Below, in pieces: positions 36,867 through 45,320 of a stretch of DNA of 64,000 bases; the first letter of the stretch is position 1; every line of letters starts with the position of its first letter. Location of the stretch: the NCBI RefSeq assembly GCF_010686755.1, contig NZ_JAAGXA010000006.1, positions 208,133 through 272,132 on the forward strand. Reading direction: 5' to 3'. The notes beneath the pieces were generated by a model. That model was not told the origin of the DNA. It saw nothing but the letters and a program-made list of their open reading frames with translations, and searched no databases. This stretch comes from Nocardioides zeae (GTDB lineage: Bacteria; Actinomycetota; Actinomycetes; Propionibacteriales; Nocardioidaceae). Made by a program: the position numbers and the translations under genes.

Positions 36867-37769
36867 ATGGCCGACCTCGTCGCGGTGCTCGCCACCACGC
36901 ACCACCCGTTCTACTACCGCACCAGCCAGCTGCCCCCCGAGGAGCGGCCTCCGTTCGCGGAGGAGTGGATCTCCAAGATCGCCACCTACCGGGAGACCCT
37001 CACGCGGGCACGGCCCGACGTGCTCGTGATGGTCGGCTCCGACCACTTCCACCAGCTCTGGCTCGACAACATGCCGCAGTTCCTCGTCGGCAAGGCGCCG
37101 TTCTACGACGCGAACTGGGAGAACGAGATCCGGGAGTTCGGCATGCCGAAGCTCCTGCTGAAGGGCGACGAGGAGCTCTCGGCGTACATGCTCCGCGAGG
37201 GGCTCGATCGCGGCTTCGACCTGGCGTTCTCCAACGAGCTGCGCATCGACCACTCCGTGACCTGCCCGATCCTGACGGTGCGCCCCGAGGCGGACCTGCC
37301 GATCGTGCCGATCTACACCAACATCTTCGCCCCGCCGCTGCCGAAGCCCGAGCGCTTCGTGCAGCTCGGGCGCACGATCCGCGAGATCATCGACGCCTGG
37401 CCGAGCCACCTGCGCGTGGCGGTCATCGGCTCGGGCCACCTGTCGCTCGAGCTCGGCGGGCCGCGCCAGTTCGGTCCGACGGGACCCGACCCGGAGTTCG
37501 ACCACCGCGCCGTCGAGTGGATCAGCAACGGCGACATCGACGGCTGCCTGCGCGAGGTGACGCTCGACAGCCTCCACGCCCCCGGCAACGCCACCCACGG
37601 GTTCATGGACTTCATGTTGATGATGGGCGTCGCGGGCCACGAGAAGGCCGATCACGCCGACCACCTGAGCCTCTTCCACACGATGGAGGCCTACTTCACC
37701 TGGTACCCGAACCCCCACCTGGTCGACCCGCCGCTCGGCGGTGTCCCCACGATCGGAGCGACGGCGTGA
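36867..37769 (+). CDS. Class III extradiol ring-cleavage dioxygenase, LigB-type catalytic subunit
   Basis: This 300-residue protein has candidate Fe(II) ligands H12 (TTHHPFYY) and H60 or H62 (GSDHFHQLW), matching LigB His12 and His61, and H191 in GSGHLSLELGG, placed like the catalytic His195. CCGGAGG precedes the ATG by 6 bases. With the LigA-like gene overlapping it as GTGA, it forms a two-subunit dioxygenase like protocatechuate 4,5-dioxygenase. The real ring substrate is not shown by sequence. Confidence 0.9.
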   Translation: MADLVAVLATTHHPFYYRTSQLPPEERPPFAEEWISKIATYRETLTRARPDVLVMVGSDHFHQLWLDNMPQFLVGKAPFYDANWENEIREFGMPKLLLKGDEELSAYMLREGLDRGFDLAFSNELRIDHSVTCPILTVRPEADLPIVPIYTNIFAPPLPKPERFVQLGRTIREIIDAWPSHLRVAVIGSGHLSLELGGPRQFGPTGPDPEFDHRAVEWISNGDIDGCLREVTLDSLHAPGNATHGFMDFMLMMGVAGHEKADHADHLSLFHTMEAYFTWYPNPHLVDPPLGGVPTIGATA

Positions 37770-38128
37770 GCAAGTACCTCGTCAACAAGTTCCTCTACAC
37801 GGTCGACCGCGACCACGACCTCACGGAGCGCTACCGGACCGACCCTGCCGGCACGGTCGCCTGGTGGGAAGTCGAGATGGCCGGCACGCTGCTCAACGCG
37901 ATCGACGCCGAGCGCACGACCTGGCTGTCGTTCACCGACGCGGAGCGGGAGGCGCTCGTGGGGCACGACCACGTGGCGCTCTTCGAGATGGGCGCGCACC
38001 CGTTCCTCACCCTCACGCTCTGGATCGCGATGTTCGAGCGCGACCACCCGGAGCCGCTCGCCATGCAGCTCGACTACGCCGCGCGCCTCGCGCACGTCAC
38101 GCAGCCGTACCCCGACATCACGACCTGA
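37766..38128 (+). CDS. LigA-like small subunit of extradiol dioxygenase
   Basis: This 120-residue all-helical protein matches the LigA alpha subunit, which caps the active site of LigB (KFLYTVDRDHDLTERYRTDP, LTDAERE-like FTDAEREALVGHDHVALFEMGAHPFL). Translation is coupled to the catalytic subunit. Confidence 0.88.
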   Translation: MSKYLVNKFLYTVDRDHDLTERYRTDPAGTVAWWEVEMAGTLLNAIDAERTTWLSFTDAEREALVGHDHVALFEMGAHPFLTLTLWIAMFERDHPEPLAMQLDYAARLAHVTQPYPDITT

Positions 38129-38220
38129 GCCCGGTCGTCCGGTCGTCCGGTCCGGCCGGCCGGTCGGTCGGTCCGGTCCGGCCGGTCGGTCGGTCCGGTC
38201 GGTCGGCCACCGCCACCCGT
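38129..38220. repeat. Low-complexity CCGGTCGG tract
   Basis: Overlapping GGTCGTCC, CCGGTCGG and GGTCCGG units fill the gap between the LigA-like and amidohydrolase genes. Confidence 0.7.
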
Positions 38221-38247
38221 CCCACGCTCCGCCAGAGAGGCACCCCC

Positions 38248-39705
38248 ATGACCCAGTCCGCAGCCACCTCCGCCGTCGCGTCAGCGCCGGCGGTCGTGTT
38301 CCGCAACGCGCTCGTGCTCACGATGGACACCGGGCGTCGCGTGCTCGAGGGCACCGACGTCCTCGTCGTCGGCACGACCATCGAGGCCATCGGCCCGGAC
38401 CTCGCGGTCCCCGAGGGCACCGCCGAGATCGACGCCGCCGGCGGCATCCTCATGCCCGGGATGGTCGACACCCACCGGCACATGTGGCAGACCGCGATGC
38501 GCGGGTACGGCGCGGACTGGACCCTCACGCAGTACTTCGTGTGGAACTACCTCGAGCACGGCATCAAGTTCCGGCCCCAGGACATCTTCGCCGGCAACCT
38601 GCTGAGCGGTGTGGAGGCGCTCGACGCCGGCGTCACCACGACGGTCGACTGGTCGCACGGGCTCTCCACCGTCGACCACGCGGACGCAGCGGTCGACGCC
38701 CTGGAGGCGGTGCCGGGGCGCTTCGTCCTCGCCTACGGCAACATCCACGCCGCGCCGTGGGAGTGGACGCAGTCGGCCGACTTCCGCAGCTTCGTGGAGC
38801 GCCGCATGCCGCGCACCGACATGCTCGGCTTCCAGCTCGCGTTCGACGTGACCGGCGACCCGGCCTTCCCCGAGAAGGCGGCCTTCGAGGCGGCACGCGA
38901 CCTCGGCGCCGCGGTGACGACCCACGCCGGCGTCTGGGGCGCGACCAACGACGACGGCATCCGCCTCATGCACGAGCACGGCTTCATGACGCCCGAGACG
39001 GTCTACGTCCACGCGGCCACGCTGTCCGACGACTCCTACCAGCGGATCGCGGCGACCGGAGGCACAGCCTCGGTCTCGGCCGAGAGCGAGGCCAGCTGCG
39101 GTCAGGGCTACCCGTCGAGCTGGAACCTCCGACGGCACGGCATCGACGTCTCGCTCTCCGTCGACACCAGCGTCTGGTGGAGCGCCGACGCGTTCGCCGC
39201 CATGCGGTCCACGCTGTCGTCCGACCGCACGCGCGAGCACCACGAGGCCCACGCCCGCGGGGAGACGGTGACCCACGTCGGGCTCCGCGCACGGGAGGTC
39301 GTCGAGTGGGCGACCATCGGCGGCGCCAAGGCCCTCGGGCTCGACCACGTCGTCGGCAGCATCGAGGTCGGCAAGCGCGCCGACCTCGTCCTCGTCAAGA
39401 ACGACCGCTCGCCGGCGATGTTCCCCCTGCTCAACCCCTACGGCCACGTCGTCTTCCAGGCGCAGCGCGGCGACGTGCACACCGTGCTCGTCGACGGCCG
39501 GGTCGTGAAGCACGAGCACGAGCTCGTCGGGATCGACCTCGGCGCCGCGCGCGAGGCCGTCGGTGCGACGGTCGAGCACCTGCGCGCCACGCTCGGCGAG
39601 GAGGAGTGGATCGCGGGGATGAACCCCGACGTGCCGGAGTCGAAGATCCTCGACAACCCGTACACCTACACCGACTACGCCGACGCCTCGACGCACGGCC
39701 AGTGA
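38248..39705 (+). CDS. Amidohydrolase-superfamily deaminase/hydrolase (ATZ/TRZ-like)
   Basis: This 485-residue metal-dependent hydrolase has HxH ligands H76 and H78 in DTHRHMWQ, further candidate metal ligands in THAGVWG and VYVHAATL, and an Asp in SVDTSVWWS. Its layout follows the ATZ/TRZ group (triazine and guanine deaminases). It could remove an amino group or other leaving group from an N-heterocycle or aminoaromatic before or after ring opening. AGAGAGG precedes the ATG. It is last in the IclR-linked cluster and is separated by a low-complexity gap. Confidence 0.88.
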   Translation: MTQSAATSAVASAPAVVFRNALVLTMDTGRRVLEGTDVLVVGTTIEAIGPDLAVPEGTAEIDAAGGILMPGMVDTHRHMWQTAMRGYGADWTLTQYFVWNYLEHGIKFRPQDIFAGNLLSGVEALDAGVTTTVDWSHGLSTVDHADAAVDALEAVPGRFVLAYGNIHAAPWEWTQSADFRSFVERRMPRTDMLGFQLAFDVTGDPAFPEKAAFEAARDLGAAVTTHAGVWGATNDDGIRLMHEHGFMTPETVYVHAATLSDDSYQRIAATGGTASVSAESEASCGQGYPSSWNLRRHGIDVSLSVDTSVWWSADAFAAMRSTLSSDRTREHHEAHARGETVTHVGLRAREVVEWATIGGAKALGLDHVVGSIEVGKRADLVLVKNDRSPAMFPLLNPYGHVVFQAQRGDVHTVLVDGRVVKHEHELVGIDLGAAREAVGATVEHLRATLGEEEWIAGMNPDVPESKILDNPYTYTDYADASTHGQ

Positions 39706-39719
39706 CGGGCGCCGGCGGA

Positions 39720-39770
39720 TCGGGCCGGTCGGGCCGGTCGGGCCGGTCGGGCCGGTCGGGCCGGTCGGGC
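39720..39770. repeat. Tandem 9-base repeat GGGCCGGTC
   Basis: Five to six perfect units directly after the amidohydrolase gene, similar in composition to the tract before it. Confidence 0.85.
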
Positions 39771-39804
39771 CTGGCTGGGCCCGTCGGGCACATGCCCCTC
39801 GTCG

Positions 39805-39850
39805 GACGTCATGCGAGGCGGTGCGCTCGGCGACCGGAGCGCATGACGTC
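39805..39850. repeat. GACGTCATGCG palindromic element, copy 1
   Basis: Arms GACGTCATGCG (39805-39815) and CGCATGACGTC (39840-39850) enclose 24 bases. It lies between converging genes. Confidence 0.85.
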
Positions 39851-39867
39851 CCCGAGCCCGGTCGCCG

Positions 39868-39913
39868 GACGTCATGCGAAGCGGCGGCCCGGGCGATCGT
39901 CGCGCATGACGTC
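39868..39913. repeat. GACGTCATGCG palindromic element, copy 2
   Basis: The same 11-base arms (39868-39878, 39903-39913) with a 24-base interior, in tandem with copy 1. Confidence 0.85.
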
Positions 39914-40008
39914 TTCGGGCCTGACCATCTGGCTGGGTGCGTCGGGGCATGCTGCGCCGCCCGGCCACGGGCGTGGGCGGGCGGCGGGTGGCGCTGGGTC
40001 GGTCTTCG

Positions 40009-41481
40009 TCAGGTGTTGTCGGGCTCGCGACCTGGACCCGGTGGCGGCCACGGTCGGGTGCCGTCGCGGTCGACGAGGTAGCGCAGGCCCAGCGGGCTGG
40101 TCCAGATGACGGCGTTGGGCAGCTCTCCGGCGCTGGGGTCGGTGGGCCGGTAGGTCCACCGTTTCCCTGTTGCCATCTCGCGGTGGGTCTTCATGCGGTG
40201 GTGGCGTCGGCAGAGCGGGAACAGGTTCCGGGTGGAGGTCTGGCCGGGTGGGCCTTGCGGGTCGTAGGGGTGGCAGTGGTCGAGGTCGGCGGTGCGTGAG
40301 CTGCGGGTGCAGTAGGGGAAGACGCACCTGGGCCAGCGGGCTCTGACGTGGTCGGCGATCCGGTCGGGCGGGTTGTAGCCGTTCACGGCCTCGTGCTTGG
40401 TGAGGTCGATGATCGGCTTGACCGTCACTCGGGTGTCGGGCAATCCGCACCAGGACTGGACCTGCTCGACCGTCACGGCCCCGCGGGGCGCGCCTGGGGT
40501 GTCAAGGCGGGCGAGGTCGATGCCCGTCATGCCGGTGCAGGCATCGATCCCGGGACCGATCCCGTTGAGGGTGCCGGTGATCGCCGCCTGGTCGAGGTGC
40601 ACGAACAGCACCACCTCGCGCCGCGCCCGGTGCACCGGTCGCGGCTCGGTCTCGGTCGTCGCTTCACCCGCGTCGTACTCCAACGTCGTCACCCCGTCGC
40701 AGCGCCGTGCGATCTCACCGAGGGCCATCGAGCGGCGGATGTCGAGGTTCGGGTCGCAGCCGAGCTCGCCCAACTGCCGGGCGACGTGCGCGATGCTCCG
40801 CTCCAGGTCGAGCGCATCAGCCAGATCCAGGGAGCCGTGGACGTTCACCGTGCCGCGCAGCGTCCCGGTCAACGGGTCCGCATAACCGACCTCGCCCAGG
40901 TCGATCGCCAGGTACCGATCCCCGTCAGCCGCATGCCGTTCGGCCTCGGTGGTCTCGGGGTCGAACCGCGTCGCGGCCTCCGCCACCAGCCGGTCGACCT
41001 CGGGACCGGTGGCCTTGCCCGCGACGTACGCAATGTGCCGGTCGACGAACCCCGCCGCGTCGAACGTCAACGTCCGCGTGGCTTGGGCGATCCGCCGGCC
41101 CCGCCACACGTCGACCTCACCCGCAGCCACCCGCGCATGCACCCGCGGCAGCCGCCAGCGCAGCTCCACCGCATCGCCCACCAGCCGACGGGCCGCATCG
41201 AACGAACATCCCCGGGCGGCCGCGACCTCGCCGATGCAGAACTCCGCCACCACCGGCGCCCCCGGTCCACCCAGCTCGAGGAACTGATCCCCAGCCAGAG
41301 CCTCGGCGTCCCACTCGCCCAGCGTCGTGATCGGATCACCCACCACCTCGTCCGCGGTGTGCGCCGCAGCCCAGTCACCCACCGCGACGAACGCATCAGC
41401 CTCCGCCACACGCGCAGCAGCCGTGCGCTCGCGGACCGCGTTGATCAACGCGGTCGCTGTGGTGTGGGTCCCCCGATCCAT
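40009..41481 (-). CDS. DUF222 / HNH endonuclease-domain protein (13E12-type)
   Basis: This 490-residue protein has an N-terminal helical DUF222 domain and a C-terminal HNH nuclease motif: CVFPYCTRSSRTADLDHCHPYD with zinc-type cysteines, then RNLFPLCRRHHRMKTH. Members are multicopy in actinobacterial genomes, and some resemble mobile-element proteins. Function is unproven. Its flanks are repeat-rich on both sides. Confidence 0.9.
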   Translation of the reverse strand: MDRGTHTTATALINAVRERTAAARVAEADAFVAVGDWAAAHTADEVVGDPITTLGEWDAEALAGDQFLELGGPGAPVVAEFCIGEVAAARGCSFDAARRLVGDAVELRWRLPRVHARVAAGEVDVWRGRRIAQATRTLTFDAAGFVDRHIAYVAGKATGPEVDRLVAEAATRFDPETTEAERHAADGDRYLAIDLGEVGYADPLTGTLRGTVNVHGSLDLADALDLERSIAHVARQLGELGCDPNLDIRRSMALGEIARRCDGVTTLEYDAGEATTETEPRPVHRARREVVLFVHLDQAAITGTLNGIGPGIDACTGMTGIDLARLDTPGAPRGAVTVEQVQSWCGLPDTRVTVKPIIDLTKHEAVNGYNPPDRIADHVRARWPRCVFPYCTRSSRTADLDHCHPYDPQGPPGQTSTRNLFPLCRRHHRMKTHREMATGKRWTYRPTDPSAGELPNAVIWTSPLGLRYLVDRDGTRPWPPPGPGREPDNT

Positions 41482-41560
41482 GCCCCCGACCCTAGTCGAA
41501 CAGACATACGATCACCACCTCTGAATGGTGACCTGTGGACGACCAACCCGAGGCCGGCAC

Positions 41561-41620
41561 CGAGTTGTCACGTACACAGCGACGTGTCCTCACTCGCGCC
41601 ACGGCGTACATGACAACTCG
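41561..41620. repeat. Inverted repeat with 15-base arms
   Basis: CGAGTTGTCACGTAC (41561-41575) and GTACATGACAACTCG (41606-41620) pair at 14 of 15 positions around 30 bases, upstream of the HNH gene. Confidence 0.75.
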
Positions 41621-41634
41621 ACACCCCCCGACCC

Positions 41635-41688
41635 GCGCCATACGACCAAACGCGACGCGCCTGCCGCGCCATACGACCAACCTCGACG
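41635..41688. repeat. 54-base interspersed repeat, copy 2
   Basis: Partner of 17767-17820 (81 percent identity by hand alignment). It contains two exact 15-base units GCGCCATACGACCAA (41635-41649, 41666-41680) and ends 4 bases before the DoxX gene end. Confidence 0.75.
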
Positions 41689-41691
41689 CAC

Positions 41692-42111
41692 TCACCGCGG
41701 CGTACGTGACAGCTCGGCGCCACGCGGGTCGAACCACCCGCACGCCCACAACGCCGCGACCACGAGCACCGGCTGGAAGAACAGTCGCGTCAGCCGGGCG
41801 CCGTCGGTGTCGAGGCCGAACGCGGACGTGCCCTCGACGTACTGGGCCACGTTGCCCGGGAACACCGCCACGAAGAACACCGCCACCACGAGGCCGACGA
41901 GGCGGCGCTGACGGGCCGGTGTCAGCAGCAGGGCCAGTCCGAGCGCGATCTCGACGACGCCGGAGACGACCACCACGAGGTCCGCGTCGGCGGGGAACCA
42001 CGACGGCACCTGGGCCTGGAACTCCGCGCGGAGCGACGTCAGGTGCAGCACGCCGGCGGCGACGAGGAAGACGCCGAGCACCACGCGCAGCGCGTGGCGG
42101 GCCAGCGTCAC
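41692..42111 (-). CDS. DoxX-family membrane protein
   Basis: This 139-residue four-helix protein has the DoxX pattern (VVLGVFLVAAGVLHL, VVVVSGVVEIALGLALLL, LVGLVVAVFFVAVFPGNVAQYV). Family members occur in redox and quinone-linked settings, but their role is unsettled. GTG overlaps the upstream gene stop as GTGA. Confidence 0.88.
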   Translation of the reverse strand: MTLARHALRVVLGVFLVAAGVLHLTSLRAEFQAQVPSWFPADADLVVVVSGVVEIALGLALLLTPARQRRLVGLVVAVFFVAVFPGNVAQYVEGTSAFGLDTDGARLTRLFFQPVLVVAALWACGWFDPRGAELSRTPR

Positions 42112-42521
42112 GGGTGCTGCTCGTGGCCGGGGTGGCCGTGCGTGCGCCGGTCCTCCTTCATCTCCGCCTCGAAGAGGTGGCGACGGCCCTCGACGAGCTC
42201 GTCGCGCGCCTCCTTCTCGATGCGGCGGAAGGTGGCGTAGTAGCCGTCGTCGTACTCCTCCACGATCTGGAACGACCAACGTCCGTGGAGCAGGTTGCGG
42301 CCGACGACCTCCCGCTCGACCCGGTCCGCCAGCTCGCCGTGGCCGGCCTCCCGCAGCTCGTCGACGGCTTGGCCGACGGTCAGGTCGGCGGTGCCGGAGA
42401 GCCGGTGGAAGGTGTAGAGGTGACCGCGCGCCACCTCCACCGCCTCGAGGGCCTCGGACAGCTTGCCGAGTGCGCTGACGGTGGCGTCCGAGACGCCGTC
42501 GGGCCGCTGGTGGTCGTCCAT
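42108..42521 (-). CDS. Conserved hypothetical helical protein
   Basis: This 137-residue acidic, His-tailed protein is mostly helical ([75 protein letters not shown]). I recognise no characterised family. The C-terminal HGHPGHEQH could bind metal. It is co-translated with the DoxX gene. Confidence 0.75.
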   Translation of the reverse strand: MDDHQRPDGVSDATVSALGKLSEALEAVEVARGHLYTFHRLSGTADLTVGQAVDELREAGHGELADRVEREVVGRNLLHGRWSFQIVEEYDDGYYATFRRIEKEARDELVEGRRHLFEAEMKEDRRTHGHPGHEQHP

Positions 42522-42546
42522 GGCTCGATCGTGCCCGGACAGCACA

Positions 42547-42578
42547 AGACGCCCCCGCCCGGACGGGCGAGGGCGTCT
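42547..42578 (-). terminator. Hairpin terminator of the lipoprotein gene
   Basis: 14-base arms (42547-42560 / 42565-42578) with one mismatch and a GGAC loop, 10 bases past the stop at 42589. Confidence 0.75.
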
Positions 42579-42588
42579 CGAGGAGGGG

Positions 42589-43254
42589 TCAGGACCAGGT
42601 GACCTGCGTGTCGTCCCACAGGCTGTAGTCGTCGCCCTCGGCGAACGCGACCTGCGTGACGGCCTGGTCGGAGACGAAGGTGTCGCAGGTCTCGAACGTC
42701 GCGCCGTCCCAGTCGGAGTCGGGGCTCTCCTCGTCGCAGCCACCGACGCCGCTGCCGAAGTTGATGAGCTGCGAGGCGCCGTTGCCGTCCGCGGTGAGGC
42801 CGTCGAGGCTGATGACCATGCCGCCGAGGCCCTCGGGGTTCTCGACCCCGGTCACCTCGTAGGTCACGTGGTACGGCGTCATCCCGTCCGCGCCGTCGAC
42901 GTCGGCCACGTCCGCCGGGTCGCCCTCGCGGATCTCGACGACGGTGATCTCGATGACGCCGTCGTTGCCGGCGTAGTCGAACGGCACGGTGGCGGTGTCA
43001 CCGAGGGCCAGGTCGGAGCCCGGCTCCGTCAGCTCGCCGTCGAACGCCGCCGGGGTGTCGCTCTCGTCGTCGGCGTCGTCCGTCTCGGTGTCGTCGGACT
43101 CGTCGTCGCTGGTCTCGTCCTCGGAGGGCGACGGGGTCGACTCGCTGGTCTCGTCCTCGGTCGAGTCGTCCGCGTCGTCGCTCCCGCAGGCGCTGAGGGC
43201 GGCGGTGAGGACGGTCGCGACCGCGACGGCGGCCAGCTTGCGGCGGTGACGCAT
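42589..43254 (-). CDS. Acidic surface lipoprotein of unknown function
   Basis: This 221-residue protein has a lipoprotein signal peptide ending LSAC (Cys23), a very acidic Asp/Glu/Ser/Thr linker (about residues 25-68) and a beta-rich C-terminal domain resembling DUF4352-type modules (DLALGDTATVPFDYAGNDGVIEITVVEIREG). Cysteines in GGCDEE and FETCDTF may pair. GTGGAG precedes the ATG. Role unknown. Confidence 0.82.
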   Translation of the reverse strand: MRHRRKLAAVAVATVLTAALSACGSDDADDSTEDETSESTPSPSEDETSDDESDDTETDDADDESDTPAAFDGELTEPGSDLALGDTATVPFDYAGNDGVIEITVVEIREGDPADVADVDGADGMTPYHVTYEVTGVENPEGLGGMVISLDGLTADGNGASQLINFGSGVGGCDEESPDSDWDGATFETCDTFVSDQAVTQVAFAEGDDYSLWDDTQVTWS

Positions 43255-43377
43255 GGGGGTGCTCCACTTCTGTCGGGGAGGCACCGCCTCCCCGCGGCGC
43301 CGGGGAGTCTTTACCTTCGTCCGAGCCAAACGAAACGGAGCGGTGCGGTGTGACCTGTGTCGCACGGAGCTGGAGGG

Positions 43378-43451
43378 TGCCCCCGGCAGGATTCGAACCT
43401 GCGACCGGCGGATTAGAAGGCCGCTGCTCTATCCAGCTGAGCTACGGAGGC
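43378..43451 (-). tRNA. tRNA-Arg(TCT)
   Basis: Acceptor GCCTCCG pairs with CGGGGGC (one G-U), loop CTTCTAA gives anticodon TCT, T loop GTTCGAATC. The 31-39 pair of the anticodon stem is a C-U mismatch. CCA is not encoded. Confidence 0.93.
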
Positions 43452-43602
43452 GTGGCGACCCGCGGCACGGCCGCGGTCTCCGGGGAGATTGTAGGGGTCG
43501 TCTGCTCCGATCGGCTGTGCCGTCGGCCAGCGACTGGGAGGATGCTCGCCGAGAACAGCAGCAGCGTCCGCACCGCCGGGCGTCGACGAGGGAGCAGTGC
43601 AC

Positions 43603-44547
43603 GTGTCCGACCAACCGCCCACCCCCTACCCCGGGGAGCCGGGCCCGTACGCCGCACCCCACCCCCCGTCGTACCCGGTGGGATCGCTCGCTCCCCAGCA
43701 CCTGGCCCCGCCGCCCCCGTCGCTCCCGACGGACGGCCCGTCGCCGCACGCCCCCGCCGGGGACGGGAGCCGCCTGGCCTCCGCCGCGCTCGCCCTCGCG
43801 TGCCTGCCGCTCGGCGTCACCAACGCGCTCGGCGTCGTGCTCGGCGCCGTCGGCATGGCCGCCGGACCGCGGGTGCGGCCGCGCTGGGGCATGTCCGTCG
43901 CCGCCGTCGTCGTCGGCACGCTCTGGATGGCGGCCGGGACCGGCATCGGCGTCGCCGTGTGGGCAGGGGACCGCGACGGGTCCGCCGACCCCGACACGGC
44001 TGCCCGGGTCGCGGAGCTGGGCGACGAGATCGACGACCTGCGGGGGGACCTCTTCGCGGCGATGGGCCCCGGCGGCGCCTACTCCGACACCGAGGTGCTC
44101 TCCGAGCTGGACGACGAGGACGAGCGGGCGGCGGTCGAGCTCCTCGCCGAGGACGTGCCCGTCGCCGACCTCGCGACGGGCGCCTGCGTGCTCGACCCCG
44201 CCCTGAACCAGGTGCTGTGGACGGGGGAGCACCTCCCGACGGTGCTCGCCACCGTCGACTGCGCGGACGTCCACGACGCCGAGATGGTGGGGTCGATCAC
44301 CGTCCCGGACCGCATCGCCGAGGACGGCTGGGACAGCGACCCGTTCCTCGACTTCGCGTGGGACGCGTGCGACGACGCGTTCTACGACTACGCCGGCGAC
44401 GCGGGCTACTGGGACGCGGAGGAGACCTACGCGGCCTTCGTCCCCCCGTCGGAGGAAGCGTGGGACGCGGGCGAGCGCGCCATCGCCTGCTTCGCGTCCA
44501 GCGAGGGCCTCACGTCCGGCTCCCTGCGCGCGGTCGAGGCCGGCTGA
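43603..44547 (+). CDS. Septum-formation-domain membrane protein (first of two)
   Basis: This 314-residue protein has a Pro/Tyr-rich cytoplasmic N-terminus (about 60 residues), two transmembrane helices (DUF4190-like, about 68-128) and an extracytosolic septum_form-like domain with the TVDCADVHDAEMVGSI motif and paired cysteines. GTG at 43603 was chosen for GGGAG 8 bases upstream. The domain name comes from homology, and direct involvement in division is unproven. Confidence 0.82.
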   Translation: MSDQPPTPYPGEPGPYAAPHPPSYPVGSLAPQHLAPPPPSLPTDGPSPHAPAGDGSRLASAALALACLPLGVTNALGVVLGAVGMAAGPRVRPRWGMSVAAVVVGTLWMAAGTGIGVAVWAGDRDGSADPDTAARVAELGDEIDDLRGDLFAAMGPGGAYSDTEVLSELDDEDERAAVELLAEDVPVADLATGACVLDPALNQVLWTGEHLPTVLATVDCADVHDAEMVGSITVPDRIAEDGWDSDPFLDFAWDACDDAFYDYAGDAGYWDAEETYAAFVPPSEEAWDAGERAIACFASSEGLTSGSLRAVEAG

Positions 44548-44548
44548 C

Positions 44549-45280
44549 GTGGGCGACCACGACGTCCCGCCCGGGCCGCCGCCCGAGCAGTTCCTGCGGC
44601 CGGGGCCCGCTCCCTACCCGCAGGTCGAGCCCAGCGCCACCCCGCCGCCACACGTCGCGCCCCCGGCGTCGCCGTACCCCGTGCCCGCGCCGTACCCCGT
44701 GCCCTGGGGCGGGCCGGTGCCGCCCCGCCGCACCTCGGGCACGGGCCTCGCCGTCGTGGTCGGCATCGCCGTGGCCGCTGCCGCGCTCGGTGTGGGCCTC
44801 ATGCTCGTCGACGACGCCCTCAGCAGCCCGAACGCCGGCACCACGATGGAGGACGTCGACGCGAGCGACCCCTGGTTCGTCGACGAGCTCGACTCCACGG
44901 CGGTGTGGGTCGAGGACCTGGCCGTGGGGGACTGCTTCTTCGACGGCCCGTACGAGGGGGACGGCGACATCGGGAGCAGCTGGGAGGTCGACGTGGTGGA
45001 CTGCGCCGACCGCCACCCGCTGGAGGTCGTGGGCGAGTTCGAGCTGACGGGTGATCGTCTCCCGCGCCAGAACGAGTCGTTCTTCCTCGACCTCGAGGAT
45101 CGGTGCTGGTCGGCCTTCGACGACAACGTGGCCCCCGACGCCGCGCCTGCGGACCTGTGGATCACCTTCTACTGGCCCTCCCGGCAGTCCTGGGACGAGG
45201 GCGACCGGCTCGTGACCTGCGTGGCCGCGACCGACCGGCTGAGGCGGGGGTCGCTCGTGGGCGGGTCGAGGCCGACCTGA
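44549..45280 (+). CDS. Septum-formation-domain membrane protein (second of two)
   Basis: This 243-residue paralogue has a Pro-rich N-terminus, one transmembrane helix (about 67-88) and the domain with VGDCFFDG and VVDCADRHPLEVVGEF. It starts 1 base after the preceding stop, so the two form an operon and may act together in the envelope. Confidence 0.82.
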   Translation: MGDHDVPPGPPPEQFLRPGPAPYPQVEPSATPPPHVAPPASPYPVPAPYPVPWGGPVPPRRTSGTGLAVVVGIAVAAAALGVGLMLVDDALSSPNAGTTMEDVDASDPWFVDELDSTAVWVEDLAVGDCFFDGPYEGDGDIGSSWEVDVVDCADRHPLEVVGEFELTGDRLPRQNESFFLDLEDRCWSAFDDNVAPDAAPADLWITFYWPSRQSWDEGDRLVTCVAATDRLRRGSLVGGSRPT

Positions 45281-45320
45281 CGTTTCCGCGGTACGCCGCG
45301 GGTCCGCCTACCATCGACCG

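Larger units (their letters stand above)
39706..40008. other. Intergenic region between convergent genes with tandem and palindromic repeats
   Basis: No coding frame is credible. It holds a 9-base tandem array (39720-39770) and two tandem GACGTCATGCG palindromes (39805-39913), then about 95 bases in which I see nothing recognisable. Confidence 0.7.

Noticed and set aside
39720..39770. Possible CRISPR-like array
   Set aside because: Units are 9 bases with no spacers and there are no cas genes, so this is a simple tandem repeat.
43289..43308. Hairpin CTCCCCGCGGCGCCGGGGAG near tRNA-Arg
   Set aside because: The T-rich side follows on the plus strand, where no gene ends, so it is not supported as a terminator for the minus-strand tRNA.
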